A stretch of 64,000 nt of DNA, taken from Liolophura sinensis. Its lineage: Eukaryota > Mollusca > Polyplacophora > Chitonida > Chitonidae. The notes under the pieces were generated by a model. It was given only the letters and a program-made list of their open reading frames with translations. It had not been told where the DNA came from and searched no databases. Position numbers and translations under genes: made by a program. Shown in pieces: positions 1-10,440 of this stretch; position 1 is the first letter of the stretch; every line of letters starts with the position of its first letter. Where the stretch lies: positions 4,280,001 through 4,344,000 of the forward strand of contig NC_088307.1 in assembly GCF_032854445.1 (NCBI RefSeq). The letters run 5' to 3'.

Positions 1-633
1 TGAAAAGGCAGGTAAAATGGATATCTCCTTCTTACGTTTACCTGGTCATTACCTATAGTTAGTCCCACACCCGCCACCAGGTAAGAGATTTTAATCCGAA
101 CTCACTTGAGAAACGATCATCGGAAGCCAACAATTGGTCATCCACTTTAGGCCGCATTAGAGAGAATGCTGTTGTGGACAGACACGCAGATAAATAGTCC
201 GCGAAACAGAAGCTCGCCCGTTTATGACGCTAGGCAAAGGATATGGCAACCACTTTGAATGCCAGTCATTGCGTAACAGTAAAGTTAAAGTCCGAGTGTC
301 TTTTGTGGCAGGAACACAAGTTGGGGTATAAAACCAGACCAAAGTAGAAAAGAACACATGCTAATGGGTGCCTCTCGTGGGTAACTTGATAGCGCTAAAC
401 TGGACACTTTTTGCTCGTAGCCTGTTGCATGCATGTGCCCAGTTTGCACCAAGGGCAAGGACAGATATATATTTAGAACCATTATACGTTTCTCTAAATC
501 AGTTAAGTGTGAATTTTAATTAAAATTATGTAGGCCTATATAAAGACTTTTGTTGTATTTCAGTAGAGCTCAGTTTGCGGTTTGAACTTCAGCGTGTTCC
601 AGTTTTGTGTGTATAAAATCTCCATGAAGACCG
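1..633. other. Intergenic, no gene seen
   Basis: Only short chance open frames on both strands, with no splice-framed exon, recognisable repeat or RNA gene. Confidence 0.5.
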
Positions 634-2700
634 TACAATGTGACCAATCCATACCAGTGTACATGCCATGTAACCAGTCCATACGATTGTACACACCATA
701 TAACCAGTCCACACCACCGTACATACCATGTTACCAGTCCATAACACTGTAGAAGCCATGTAACCAATCCATAACACTGTACGTGGAACGGAACAGCTCA
801 TGTAACCAGTCCACACCATTGTACATAGCATGTAACCAGCACATACCACTGCACATACCATGTAACCAGTCCATACCACTGTACATACCATGTAACCAGT
901 CCATATCACTCTACATGCCACGTAACCGCTCATGTAACCAGTCAATACCACTGTACATGTACATGACACGGGACAGCTCAAGTAACCAGTACATACCACT
1001 GCATGTATCATGTAACCAGTCTATACCACAATACATGACACGGAACAGCTCATTTAATCAGCCCATACCACTGTACATACATATAATCAATCAAATACAT
1101 TGTACATACCATATAACCTGTCTATAACACTGTACATACCATATAACCTGTCCATTACTCTGTACATACCATATAACCTATCCATAACACTGTACATGCC
1201 ATATAGCCTGTCCATAACACTGTACATACCATATAACCTGTCTATAACACTGTACTAACCATATAACCTGTCTATAACACTGTACATACCACATAAACTG
1301 TCTGTAACACTGCACATGCCACATAACCTGTCTATAACACTGTACATATCATATAAACTGTCCATTACGCTGTACATACCATATAACCTATCCATAACAC
1401 TGTACATGCCATATAGCCTGTCCATAACACTGTACATACCATATAACCTGTCCATAACACTGTACATACCAAATAACCTGTCCATAACACTGTACATACC
1501 ATATAACTTATCCATAACACTGTACATACCATATAACTTATCCATAACACTGTACATACCATGTAACCAGTCCATAACACTGTACATACCATGTAACCAG
1601 TCCATAACACTGTACATACCATGGAACCAATCCATACCACTGTGGATACCAAATAACCTGTCCATAACACTGTACATACCATATAACTTATCCATAACAC
1701 TGTACATACCATGTAACCAGTCCATAACACTGTACATACCATGTAACCAATCCATAACACTGTACATACCATGGAACCAATCCATAACACTGTACATACC
1801 ATGTAGCCAGTCCATAACACTGTACATACCATGTAACCAATCCATAACACTGTACATACCATGGAACCAATCCATAACACTGTACATACCATGTAACCAG
1901 TCTATGACACTGTATATACCATGTAACCAGTCCATAACACTGTAAATACCATGAAACCAATCCATAACACTGTACATACCATGTAACCAGTCCATAACAC
2001 TGTACATACCATGGAACCAGTCCATAACACTGTACATACCATGTAACCAGTCCATAACACTGTACATACCATGTAACCAGTCCATAACACTGTACATACC
2101 ATGGAACCAGTCCATAACACTGTACATACCATAGAACCAATCCATAACACTGTACATACCATGTAACCAGCCCATAACACTGTACATACCATGGAACCAA
2201 TCCATAACACTGTACATACCATGGAACCAATCCATAACACTGTACATACCATGTAACCAGTCCATAACACTGTATATACCATGTAACCAGTCCATAACAC
2301 TGTAAATACCATGGAACCAATCCATAACACTGTACATACCATGTAGCCAGTCCATAACACTGTACATACCATGTAACCAGTCCATAACACTGTACATACC
2401 ATGTAACCAGTCCATAACACTGTACATACCATGTAACCAGTCCATAACACTGTACATACCATAGAACCAGTCCATAACACTGTACATACCATGGAACCAG
2501 TCCATAACACTGTACATACCATGTAACCAGCCCATAACACTGTACATACCATGGAACCAGTCCATAACACTGTACATACCATGGAACCAGTCCATATCAC
2601 TGTACATACCATGTAACCAGTCCATAACACTGTACATACCATGTAACCAGTCCATATCACCGTACATACCACAGAGCAGCTCATGTAATCAGTCCATACC
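634..2700. repeat. 30-bp minisatellite array, about 2 kb
   Basis: Tandem repeat of exactly 30 bp, unit roughly ATGTAACCAGT/CCATAACAC/TGTACATACC. Units before about 1120 are divergent and irregular. 1121-1560 is dominated by an ATATAACCTG version, and 1561-2690 by ATGTAACCAG or ATGGAACCAA versions. Diagnostic variants recur in blocks: the ATATAGCC unit recurs 210 bp apart (1201 and 1411), and a TGTATAT then TGTAAAT pair recurs 360 bp apart (1891-1950 and 2251-2310). This fits block duplication by unequal exchange. Because 30 is a multiple of three and the unit lacks stops, long open frames exist in several frames. I treat these as artefacts of periodicity. Confidence 0.95.
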
Positions 2701-3043
2701 AGGATGCATCTCATCTGTAGGAACTGAATTTAGACGTTTTTGTCTTATGCTATAATTCTTGAACACATTCAGTCGTGTTTTCGTGGCCTTTAAAACCACC
2801 CAGTTATTCACTGATTACAAAACCAAATCGAAATAGAAACGAATGGTTCCATGCTGGGGTAACTGAGGCCGGCAGACTTATCACTTTTTTGTGCCCTGCA
2901 TGCCTGGTCAAATCAGTGAACAGAACAGATGCGACAGGTATATATTGTGATGATATATCAGTATGGCAACGGAGCCAGAATTCCTTGCAAGTTATAGATA
3001 TGGAAGCTTGTGGTATGTTTTAAGGAGTTACTGTGATGGCATG
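2701..3043. other. Spacer without supported gene
   Basis: An open stretch of about 80 codons at 2775-3023 on the plus strand has no convincing splice sites, Kozak-supported start or family resemblance. Nothing else was seen. Confidence 0.4.
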
Positions 3044-3172
3044 GGGCCGGTTTCATGAAGCATACTTAGTGCTAAGTAGCCCTTAGCTAAGTGCACTTTA
3101 TATCTCTACAACATACGTTGTAGAGGGCATTTCAGGGCAAACTTAGCAAAGTGAGCTTCATAAAACCGGCCC
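3044..3172. mobile_element. Foldback MITE, 129 bp
   Basis: Terminal inverted repeats at 3044-3061 (GGGCCGGTTTCATGAAGC) and 3155-3172 match at 17 of 18 positions. ATG sits on each outer flank and may be a 3-bp target duplication. A second inverted pair, CTCTACAAC (3104-3112) with GTTGTAGAG (3117-3125), forms a stem at the centre. No coding capacity, so it is a non-autonomous element of undetermined superfamily. Confidence 0.75.
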
Positions 3173-4204
3173 ATGAAAAGAAGAAATTCTGTAAGCATGA
3201 AGGTCAAAAAATCCCGATGCTTAACGCCACGCACGATAATTTTTTATTTAAAGGCAAAGAAAATACTTAAATAAAGTGTTTCCTGCTGGAAAATAGTTTT
3301 AGAATAAAAAGCTCGACTAAAATGCATTTAAAACATAGGATTTAATGCTGGTCTGTCGGAATCTGGTGGGTATCAATGACGCCACAGCAATATTCTTTAC
3401 TTGAAATAGTTCGTTTCAAGTTCCACTTGCTGAATGCATGCTTAGCTCTAAACGAAGGTGCATTTTGAATCATGAAATGTAGCAATCTATATGAGTGTCA
3501 TGTGACAAAGCTGAATTGACGCCATCGGCCCCAATATATATAGTCAGAAAAGGCCACAGTAGGATCCAAAGTTTTAGTTGCTTTTTACCAGGTCGAAAAA
3601 TATTCTAAAAAAATAAATCAAATTATTTTCCCGAACAGTATATGATGGTTTTTTCATCTGACATGTACTTCGTGCTGGTGTGTTCCTTATCTTTAAAGGA
3701 CGGTGGTTAAGTTCATGGATGGCGAACACCGCCCACTTCCCCTCTTTATAAGCTAGCATTCTAAAAATACGTTTGTTCATTTCATTACGCATGCTTGTCA
3801 ACTGCATGATTTAAATTCAACAAATAACAATTCAGTTTATCAAGAAATCAGAAAGTCAATATTAATAAGAGGGTATGGTCTTCAGACATTTTCCAAGCAA
3901 TCAACTGAAGGCAGTTGTCAATGTCGCCATCACACCTGGCCGGTATCTTTGACAAGTCATTTTTCAAAAACATCTGCATAGCGCGGAATCTACACTCCAT
4001 GCACTCGGTCCGAAAGTTCTATGGAATTCTACAATACCTTTATTTCGGAAGTTTTACATGAGAGTGACGTGTGTGTGGGCCAACGTGTTTCCGAACAACT
4101 TACTTCATGACAAAAACTGGTCGGGATGGTGGGGGTGGGGAGAGGTCAGTGAAAGTATACTTGCTGTCTAAGGTTCAAAAAGGTCGTTTGCAGATATACC
4201 GAAT
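3173..4204. other. Intergenic, nothing recognised
   Basis: No gene or named repeat is supported. A 77-codon minus-strand open frame at 3574-3807 has no supporting signals. Confidence 0.4.
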
Positions 4205-4330
4205 AGAGGAAACGAATATATTTATTTTATTTATTTGATCGAAGAGACAGCCAGAATGAGCTGGATTTGAACTCACAACGATCGCATTGAATCAATGTGC
4301 TGCGCTTGCGTAATTTTAGGCTTATACTCC
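4205..4330 (-). mobile_element. Internally deleted SINE remnant
   Basis: ATTTATTTATTTGAT is followed directly by GAGCTGGATTTGAACTCACA and a tRNA-like stretch. These match the tail and tRNA-derived head of the SINE at 9292-9553, but the central core is missing. The tail lies on the left, so the copy is in minus orientation. Confidence 0.55.
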
Positions 4331-4457
4331 ATTCACTGTTTTGAACTTTCAGCCGCATTCCATATAAGGACGACATAAACTCCCATAAACTCCTTCTGAT
4401 GTCTTCTAACCTTGAGGATTGACACTTGAGGATGCCTGTTTTGACAAGTCATGCAAA

Positions 4458-4459
<2 letters not shown>

Positions 4460-4522
<63 letters not shown>
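4460..4522. repeat. (TA)n microsatellite
   Basis: About 31 uninterrupted TA dinucleotides. Confidence 0.98.
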
Positions 4523-4523
<1 letters not shown>

Positions 4524-5457
4524 CTGACGCTTAATTTTCCTGAACTGATGTAATGCTTTTAAGCAATCTTACCTTTCTTCCAACTACAAAATTTCCTATT
4601 AATCACGCGTCAAAGCTGCCTTCACGGGGATGAATAACCGTGCAAGGCCATGTACTCCAAAATACAAGATATAATACTCTTACAGAAAAAGTTTCAGCCA
4701 AACTGAAATGTTTTAATTTTGTATTCTGTATATGTATGTAGTTGAAAATCTGACACAATGATTGTGGTCTGAATCTTTATAAAAAATATTTGCTCACAAC
4801 AAACTGGCATAATAATTACAAGGCGAGAGTATTGGACACAAATGTTGAGTAAAGGAGGTAATTTACTTATTTGTATTTGTCTTTTTAGTGTTGATTTCAT
4901 TACCTCGACTCCATAATTGTCAACAATTAGTATACAATATGGTTGATTTTATTTGTCTGAAAAGCAGGGAACTGAGTTTCTGTTTACTCTGTGCGTGAAC
5001 TCTAAAGAATCTTACAACAGATCAAACCTGCATAGCTCATCATCTCGAGCACGTGAGACATCACGAGATGTTAACTCAGCAGGATGTGTTGGCAGCACCT
5101 GACATCGGCACGTCAGGGATATGTGATATCCTTGGCCAATCTGTTTGGTTGGTTACGTCATAGCGGCTGCATGTTACACAGTTTTAGCATAAACGTGATG
5201 TAACATTTGGCTCGTGCAGGATCGTTATCGCCTGCCTCACGGCCTGTCTCCATTTTAAGTTAATTTTATGATTTGTGAAAAAAAAAAAAAATGAAGAGGT
5301 GTGTATATGACTCCTCTACTCCCACCCACACACACTAGTTAACTTTAAAATATATATATAGGCCTAATTCAGTTGTTACAACTTCAGAGTTTTAAAGATT
5401 TCAACCTGGCATTTTACATAATATTGCATTGAAGAGAAGATGTACTAACAAGAACGT
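4523..5457. other. Intergenic, nothing recognised
   Basis: AT-rich sequence with only short chance open frames and a short A-tract near 5280. No gene seen. Confidence 0.4.
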
Positions 5458-5569
5458 GCCCGGTTTCACAAAGATATCGTACATGTACGATAATCGCACA
5501 ATCGCACGATAATAGTGACGTACAACATATCGCACGGCAAATCGTACGTCGCTTTGTGTACCTGGGGCC
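5458..5569. mobile_element. Small inverted-repeat element, CACAAAG family
   Basis: Imperfect terminal inverted repeats GCCCGGTTTCACAAAG (5458-5473) and CTTTGTGTACCTGGGGC (5552-5568). The interior is built from short inverted motifs around CGTACATGTACG and ATCGCAC. The element at 63582-63717 has the same left end and interior words, so this is a dispersed family and not a chance hairpin. Confidence 0.65.
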
Positions 5570-5806
5570 AGTTGTTCAAAAGTGTATTAGTTACTACTGG
5601 TATTAAGTCAAATTTTATAATTAACATTTTAGCGAACTTCAGCAGCCAGTACAGTTGGCCAAAATCTAAAATATAACAGCAGTGGACTAATTTAATATGC
5701 TGTAATGCAGTTATTTTTGGTCTAAGTACATAACTGAAGACTTTAAGGTTTAAAGTTAAATCTGGTATTAAGTCTTCAAACAGTTTCGAACAACCTAGCT
5801 CTGGGC
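5570..5806 (+). mobile_element. MITE-like element, GTTGTTC ends
   Basis: About 235 bp ending in inverted GTTGTTCAAAA and TTTCGAACAAC. An inverted copy lies at 11848-12090 and shares the ends plus interior words such as CAGTACAGTTGGCCAAAAT and TTTTTGGTCTAAGTAC. It abuts the preceding inverted-repeat element, so two small transposons lie side by side. No open frame of note. Confidence 0.75.
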
Positions 5807-5905
5807 CGTGATCTTAATGGTTCGACCTAACATTTTTTTTATATTTTCAGCGATAATGCTCTATGTCGATTTTTAACTGAGGCGCCGTGTTTTCATCATC
5901 TAATG

Positions 5906-6025
5906 TGACGTCACAGAACAAGAGTGAAGAAAACGGTAAAAGGACGTCTTTCTAACACACCATCCAGTGACGTCACACAAATATACGTCCTTTTTGCAGA
6001 TTGCATCATAAACACAGTGACGTCA
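5906..6025 (+). promoter_or_regulatory. Three perfect CRE sites upstream of the small gene
   Basis: TGACGTCA occurs at 5906-5913, 5968-5975 and 6018-6025, each with similar flanks (GTGACGTCACA or AGTGACGTCA). The middle site lies between inverted arms AAAAGGACGT (about 5938-5948) and ACGTCCTTTT (about 5984-5994). This octamer is the consensus for CREB/ATF bZIP factors. The cluster ends about 90 bp before the splice donor of the putative leader exon. No clear TATA box. Regulation by cAMP/CREB is inferred from the motif alone. Confidence 0.75.
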
Positions 6026-6049
6026 TAATCAACACATAATCCTTCATGG

Positions 6050-6117
6050 TTCACACCGAGGGCTTACATCCTTTGATCTGAGATTTAAGATTTTGGAACA
6101 TTTCAGCGCTTCAAGCG
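6050..6117 (+). other. Putative 5' UTR exon of the small gene
   Basis: A strong donor, GCG|GTAAGT, follows 6117. A pyrimidine-rich acceptor ending TTTTGCAG lies at 6445, immediately before the coding exon. The left edge (transcription start) is a guess. No ATG in this exon is needed for the coding frame. Confidence 0.5.
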
Positions 6118-6448
6118 GTAAGTTTATACAAAAGTACATCGCGCCGAGTATCGGATATTGGTGTCACTTAAATCTGCATTTGCTTTTGTTATTGTTGTTG
6201 TTGGTTCATGTTTTAACATAAACAGAATGGCAGCATGTCCATTTAGAAGTTCTGTATAAACATACAAAATGTGAACCTTTTCTTTGCCTTTTATTTCTAA
6301 TTTTGCTCAAGTACATATTTAAGCTGGCGTTTTCTGTACAAAGGCTTGTAGAATGTTAATACATATCTTATAATACTTGGATATTAGTGTAATTAACACA
6401 TGTTTATTTCACAGGTTTTCAGTGATTTTTTCTTCGCTTTTGCAGATC

Positions 6449-6892
6449 ATGATGGTTCTGCCAAAAAACCTCTATACCTCTCATGAGCCATTATTTCAGA
6501 GAAGGCGATGTTCAATTGAAATTGAATCCTGTATGGCGGGGACATTCATCATAGATCCTTCAAGGAATGTTCACTTTGGTGAAAAACCTGAAAAACACCT
6601 CTACTTTCTCGCGAAGGAAGAAAAGAAATGGAAAAAGGACGCCTTTAAAGCCAACCATGGAGATATGACCTACAAATATCCGATGATGGACAAATTAGAA
6701 TTTGTGGCTCAGAACAAATCCCAGAATGCCTCAGCAGAGTTTCCAGTGTGTGCGCATGACGAAGACATGTCCCACTACGTGCATGTTCAGACAAAACAGG
6801 CCAAGAGATACAGACCTGGTGTGAAGGCGAAACTCTCTGTCTGTTGGAAGAAACTGTTCGGGAAAAGACAGAAACCAAAGGCACCTCGTTAA
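6449..6892 (+). CDS. Small basic protein of unknown function (147 aa)
   Basis: The coding part of a short two-exon gene. The frame starts at the first of two adjacent ATGs (6449 and 6452), three bases after an acceptor at 6444-6445, and ends at TAA 6890-6892. I do not recognise the family. There is no signal peptide or membrane segment. Visible features are an RRRC patch near residue 20, a cysteine-containing CSIEIESC segment, a lysine-rich middle (KEEKKWKKDAFK) and a strongly basic C-terminus (KKLFGKRQKPKAPR) that could act as a nuclear-localisation or nucleic-acid/membrane-binding tail. A polyadenylation signal follows at 7089. Three CREs upstream suggest an inducible gene. Support for a real gene comes from the coherent layout of CREs, donor, acceptor, frame and AATAAA. 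The function is unknown and conservation is untested. Confidence 0.7.
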   Translation: MMVLPKNLYTSHEPLFQRRRCSIEIESCMAGTFIIDPSRNVHFGEKPEKHLYFLAKEEKKWKKDAFKANHGDMTYKYPMMDKLEFVAQNKSQNASAEFPVCAHDEDMSHYVHVQTKQAKRYRPGVKAKLSVCWKKLFGKRQKPKAPR

Positions 6893-7088
6893 TACTTCAT
6901 TGCTCCTTTTGGTACAACGTCTAACAGAACTGACAAAGACTTTATCTGAAATTTTCTATGTACTTTTATGATTTCCATATCGCATTCGTCATGATCAATT
7001 ATAACTCAGTAATAGTTGATTGTAAAAACAGCTACATGCCGGTACATGTATTCAATGCTATATTTATGAAATGTATATGTAGTATTGC

Positions 7089-7094
7089 AATAAA
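7089..7094 (+). terminator. Polyadenylation signal AATAAA
   Basis: Canonical hexamer about 200 bp after the stop codon of the 147-residue protein. Cleavage would be expected some 10-30 bp downstream. Confidence 0.7.
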
Positions 7095-7114
7095 ACAGAA
7101 GATTTATTTACACA

Positions 7115-8339
7115 TTCGTGTCGTGTTGTTGATTTCAATTCCACATTCCACGACGACTCACAGTGAGGTTCATGTTCAATTTATCTGTATATATGGAAGA
7201 TCTGACAGGTATAAAGTTTGCCTCAATTCTTCATCGCTGGTTGCTTCAAACCAAAGATTGACATAGGTTTTGTTTTCTTTACCTTATACTACATTTTTAA
7301 AGCAGAATGCAAAAGGCAATTTGCCGTTTGTTTTAACAGCTGTTTGTACATGCAAGCATGGCCAAACTGCATGTGTATTGACCCCTCTAACCCACCCAAA
7401 TCCACCCCACAACGATCACAAAAAGAACGCGTTGACCACGTGGCCATCGAAGATCTATGTTTACAACACACATTAGTTCTTTTCCTCTCTTGCAAACTGT
7501 AGACATCGACGTTGTTTTCGTGGGGTTTCTTGAACCTATCGCTGATTGTTAAACTGTGAGGTATGAAGTAGTTTCAACTCACTATATAACTGTAACAAAT
7601 ATCTTCGGTTAAACTCACAATGGGATTTGACGAATTACACACACTCGGATAAAGAACTTTATAGAAGCTCTTGTACTCTTACTGAATTTTTTAACACGCC
7701 GCTGTGTTCACCTTCCACAGACCTGTCTCTGGCCATAAATTCAAAATAAAAAGCAATTAATATCGTGTTTGTTTAAAAAGTCTTAACACAACGTTTGATA
7801 TGTTTTGCCCAATCAGTTTCGATTTTGAAACTGATTAAATTCAAAGTTGACATTTTATAAATTTGAATTAAAACCAGTGGTAACACTAATTCATTCATTT
7901 TCTATAAATTAATTGTACAATCTCTCAAATACCCTGCCATTATTTCCATGCCCTGTCCACTATAAATGCTGCATTTCCTGTCGCATTAAGAGTATACAGT
8001 GTCTTTTGTCCAAAGACGTCATTTACATCCCAAGACTACAACGTAACTTCCGTATAAATACATGTTAATTGATATTCATACACATCTTCCGCCTTTACCA
8101 CCACGCGTCACTTCCTTTGACATGCGCACTTCAGAGCACTTCAGCTCTATGGTCCCATTAAGTTTTCTTTTGTAATATATAAGCACTATAGATGAGGGTG
8201 ACATATTGAAGTCGTTACAAAGTGTTATGACACGCACCTGTTCAGTCACTCTTCCCTTCACATTGTGTCTATGCACCTGTAAATTTAATAAAAACAAATA
8301 ATACAGACAATATTATACTGAGTATATTTTTATATTTAT
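7115..8339. other. Intergenic, nothing recognised
   Basis: Several 60-100 codon open frames on both strands overlap one another and lack splice or start context. No repeat family identified. Confidence 0.4.
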
Positions 8340-8400
8340 TGACTTACTTGATTTGTGTTTAACGCCGCCCAGGAAAGTTTTTCGCTTATATACAGGACTG
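8340..8400. mobile_element. Possible SINE fragment
   Basis: GTGTTTAACGCCGCCCAGG and TTTTTCGCTTATATACAGG resemble the left part of the element at 48640-48840 (TTTAAACGCC then TTTTTTCGCTTACAG). A short, decayed fragment. The assignment is tentative. Confidence 0.35.
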
Positions 8401-9278
8401 TTGTAAGGTTTTACAAATGGATTCTCTTGAAAAGCAAATGTTAAAAGGTCAGCATATTGTAAGTGTTAAAATGACAAAATATGTTAAATGCTGTAATATA
8501 GGATTACCTATACATTTTAACATGTTATTCTGAGCATAATAATTGTGTGTAAATCGTATCATATTGTTAGATTACAACATTTTAAGCACATATAATCTGG
8601 AACGTTAGAAGCGTTATAATTTGACCTATATAATATTTTTTAAACATTTTCTAAAGTGTTCAATTTCCTTAGAAAGTCTTAACCTAATATTATTTACGGT
8701 TAAAATGTTGGATTTGACGTTTATTAGAGTGTTAAATGTAAGATTTCAGTTTAAAGATACCACGGCAGTTTATTTTAAAGATCGGCTACAAAATCATACA
8801 TGAATCGTAATGATTCGTTAAAGATCATTCATTTAACAGAAAACAGCAAATAAGGGGTCTGAAAGCGTTCTATTCGAGACCAAAAAGGGTCTCCCTATAT
8901 TACCTCACATTTCGAATTTAATACAAATATACATGCAAGGACCTTTTTTTGCTTTGCTGCATGCATGAGATCAGACTATAATGTATATTTATGGTTCTAA
9001 TTTCATATATAATCTTGAAGTTGTGCTTGATTGTAAGCTGAAAATGTCTCCACATGTAAATGTTCATTTCGTAGCTACTGGATGTCATCTCTGTATATTA
9101 GCGGATATGAGTTTCTAGCATCATAATTAGGTGATATGAAGTTATAGAATTGCTGTTGAATGAAAGGAAACATGTTTTTGTATAGCTTAGGGCCTTGACA
9201 TGTTACCTCTTCTTATAGCGTACCCCCTTCATTAACTTGCATATCTGGACCTGGCACACTGTTGTATTAAAATATCTT
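8401..9278. other. Intergenic, nothing recognised
   Basis: AT-rich sequence without supported genes or repeats. Confidence 0.4.
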
Positions 9279-9566
9279 AGCACGTGTATTCTTTTTTTTT
9301 TGATTGGTGTTTTACGCCGTACTCAAGAATATTTCACTTATACGACGGCGACCAGCATTATGGTGGGTGGAAACCGGGCAGAGCCCGGGGGAAACCCACG
9401 ACCATCCGCAGGTTGCTGTCAGACCTTCCCACGTACGTCCGGAGAGGAAGCAAGCATGAGCTGCTCGTGAACTCACAGCAACCACATTGGTGAGAGATCT
9501 TCTGGGTCACAACGCTGCGCTAGCGCGCTAACCGACTGAGCCACGTAGGCCCCAGCACGTGTATTC
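9279..9566 (-). mobile_element. Full-length tRNA-derived SINE with intact target duplication
   Basis: The element (9292-9553) is flanked by a perfect 13-bp direct repeat AGCACGTGTATTC (9279-9291 and 9554-9566), a target-site duplication. A T-run on the left is the tail, so the SINE reads on the minus strand. Its core contains TTTTACGCCGTACTCAAG and ATGGTGGG, shared with at least eight other copies here. The tRNA-like head on the minus strand begins near 9553 with an A box (TGGCTCAGTCGG) and a degenerate B box (GAGTTCACGAGC). The intact duplication suggests a comparatively young insertion. The core is of a type common in molluscs; I recall this and did not search. Confidence 0.9.
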
Positions 9567-9904
9567 AAGTGCGCATGTGTAGATGTATATCTGTTTATAA
9601 GCCACAGACACAGTTTACACCGTTGCATTATTATTCCTATTATCGGTAATGTATTATTACTTCAATCATTCAACTTGTATTCAGCGTTTGCTGAGTAATA
9701 TCCTATGTGGAGAGACATTTAGGGTCTATGTAGGCTCAGTCTGTTTGCCAATCCAGTTCATTTGTTTAAGTAAAATATTGTTTAAAAAAAATCGCCTTTA
9801 AGATAGCCATTTTGACTTTAGTAAGAAATGGCTTTGAAGAATTTCAGAACTAGCAATGGACTTATACGGTAGATGGGGCAAATTACATCAGCAGCATCCA
9901 TTTT

Positions 9905-10025
9905 GCATGTCAGAGGGCTCTTGTGACTGAACGCTTCAGCATCGATTACTTGCAGACCAATGGCTCATGTCTATAACGTAGCCATGAGTTCGAATCCAGC
10001 TCTTCCTGACAATTTAGACATCTAA
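9905..10025 (+). mobile_element. tRNA-like SINE fragment
   Basis: Contains GAGTTCGAATCCAGCTCTTC, a clear RNA polymerase III B box, preceded by a degraded tRNA-like stretch. Anticodon and acceptor stems cannot be drawn convincingly, so it is a SINE head and not a tRNA gene. Confidence 0.5.
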
Positions 10026-10284
10026 TGAAAACTGTAGATTTCGATCAAACATACAACAAGCGTCCATTTTAACCATTAATTACGGTATATAAAAAGAATT
10101 AGGCACCCGGAAATGAATACAATTCTTCGCCGGCTTTCAGCGTATATAAGTTAACAGTTATATGGATAGAGTGGGTGGGTCAGTAAATAATGACTGTTCA
10201 AGCAGATTCATATCTGGTGTCTTGTGTATGATATTGCAGTGAGACAGCACTATATATAAACATACACATTGATTGCTTTATTGA

Positions 10285-10440
10285 TTGATTGACTGACTGA
10301 CTGATTGATGTTTACCATTATGTAAAGAATTTTTTTCATTTATGCGATATAGCGGTCAGTATTATGGGTGGATGAGTTCGGGGAGAAAACCCCCGGTATT
10401 TGACAAGTCACTGACGAACCTTCCCACTTGTGACTTATAT
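10285..10440 (-). mobile_element. Degenerate SINE copy
   Basis: Decayed version of the SINE core: GATTGATGTTTACC, TTCATTTATGCGATATAGCGG, then TATTATGGGTGG and CTTCCCACTTGTGACT. Flanked on the left by imperfect GATT/GACT repeats. Confidence 0.5.

Noticed and set aside
1255-2667. 470-codon minus-strand open frame of decapeptide repeats
   Set aside because: The 30-bp period and stop-free unit leave several frames open at once. There are no start, splice or promoter signals, and divergence does not favour codon third positions by eye.
634-2700. Possible CRISPR array
   Set aside because: Units are contiguous with no unique spacers, the sequence is eukaryotic and no cas genes are present. The same holds for the 44-, 55- and 88-bp arrays.
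9905-10025. Functional tRNA gene
   Set aside because: A B box is present but stems and anticodon loop cannot be formed. It is better explained as a SINE head, as are 51388 and the head at 9553.
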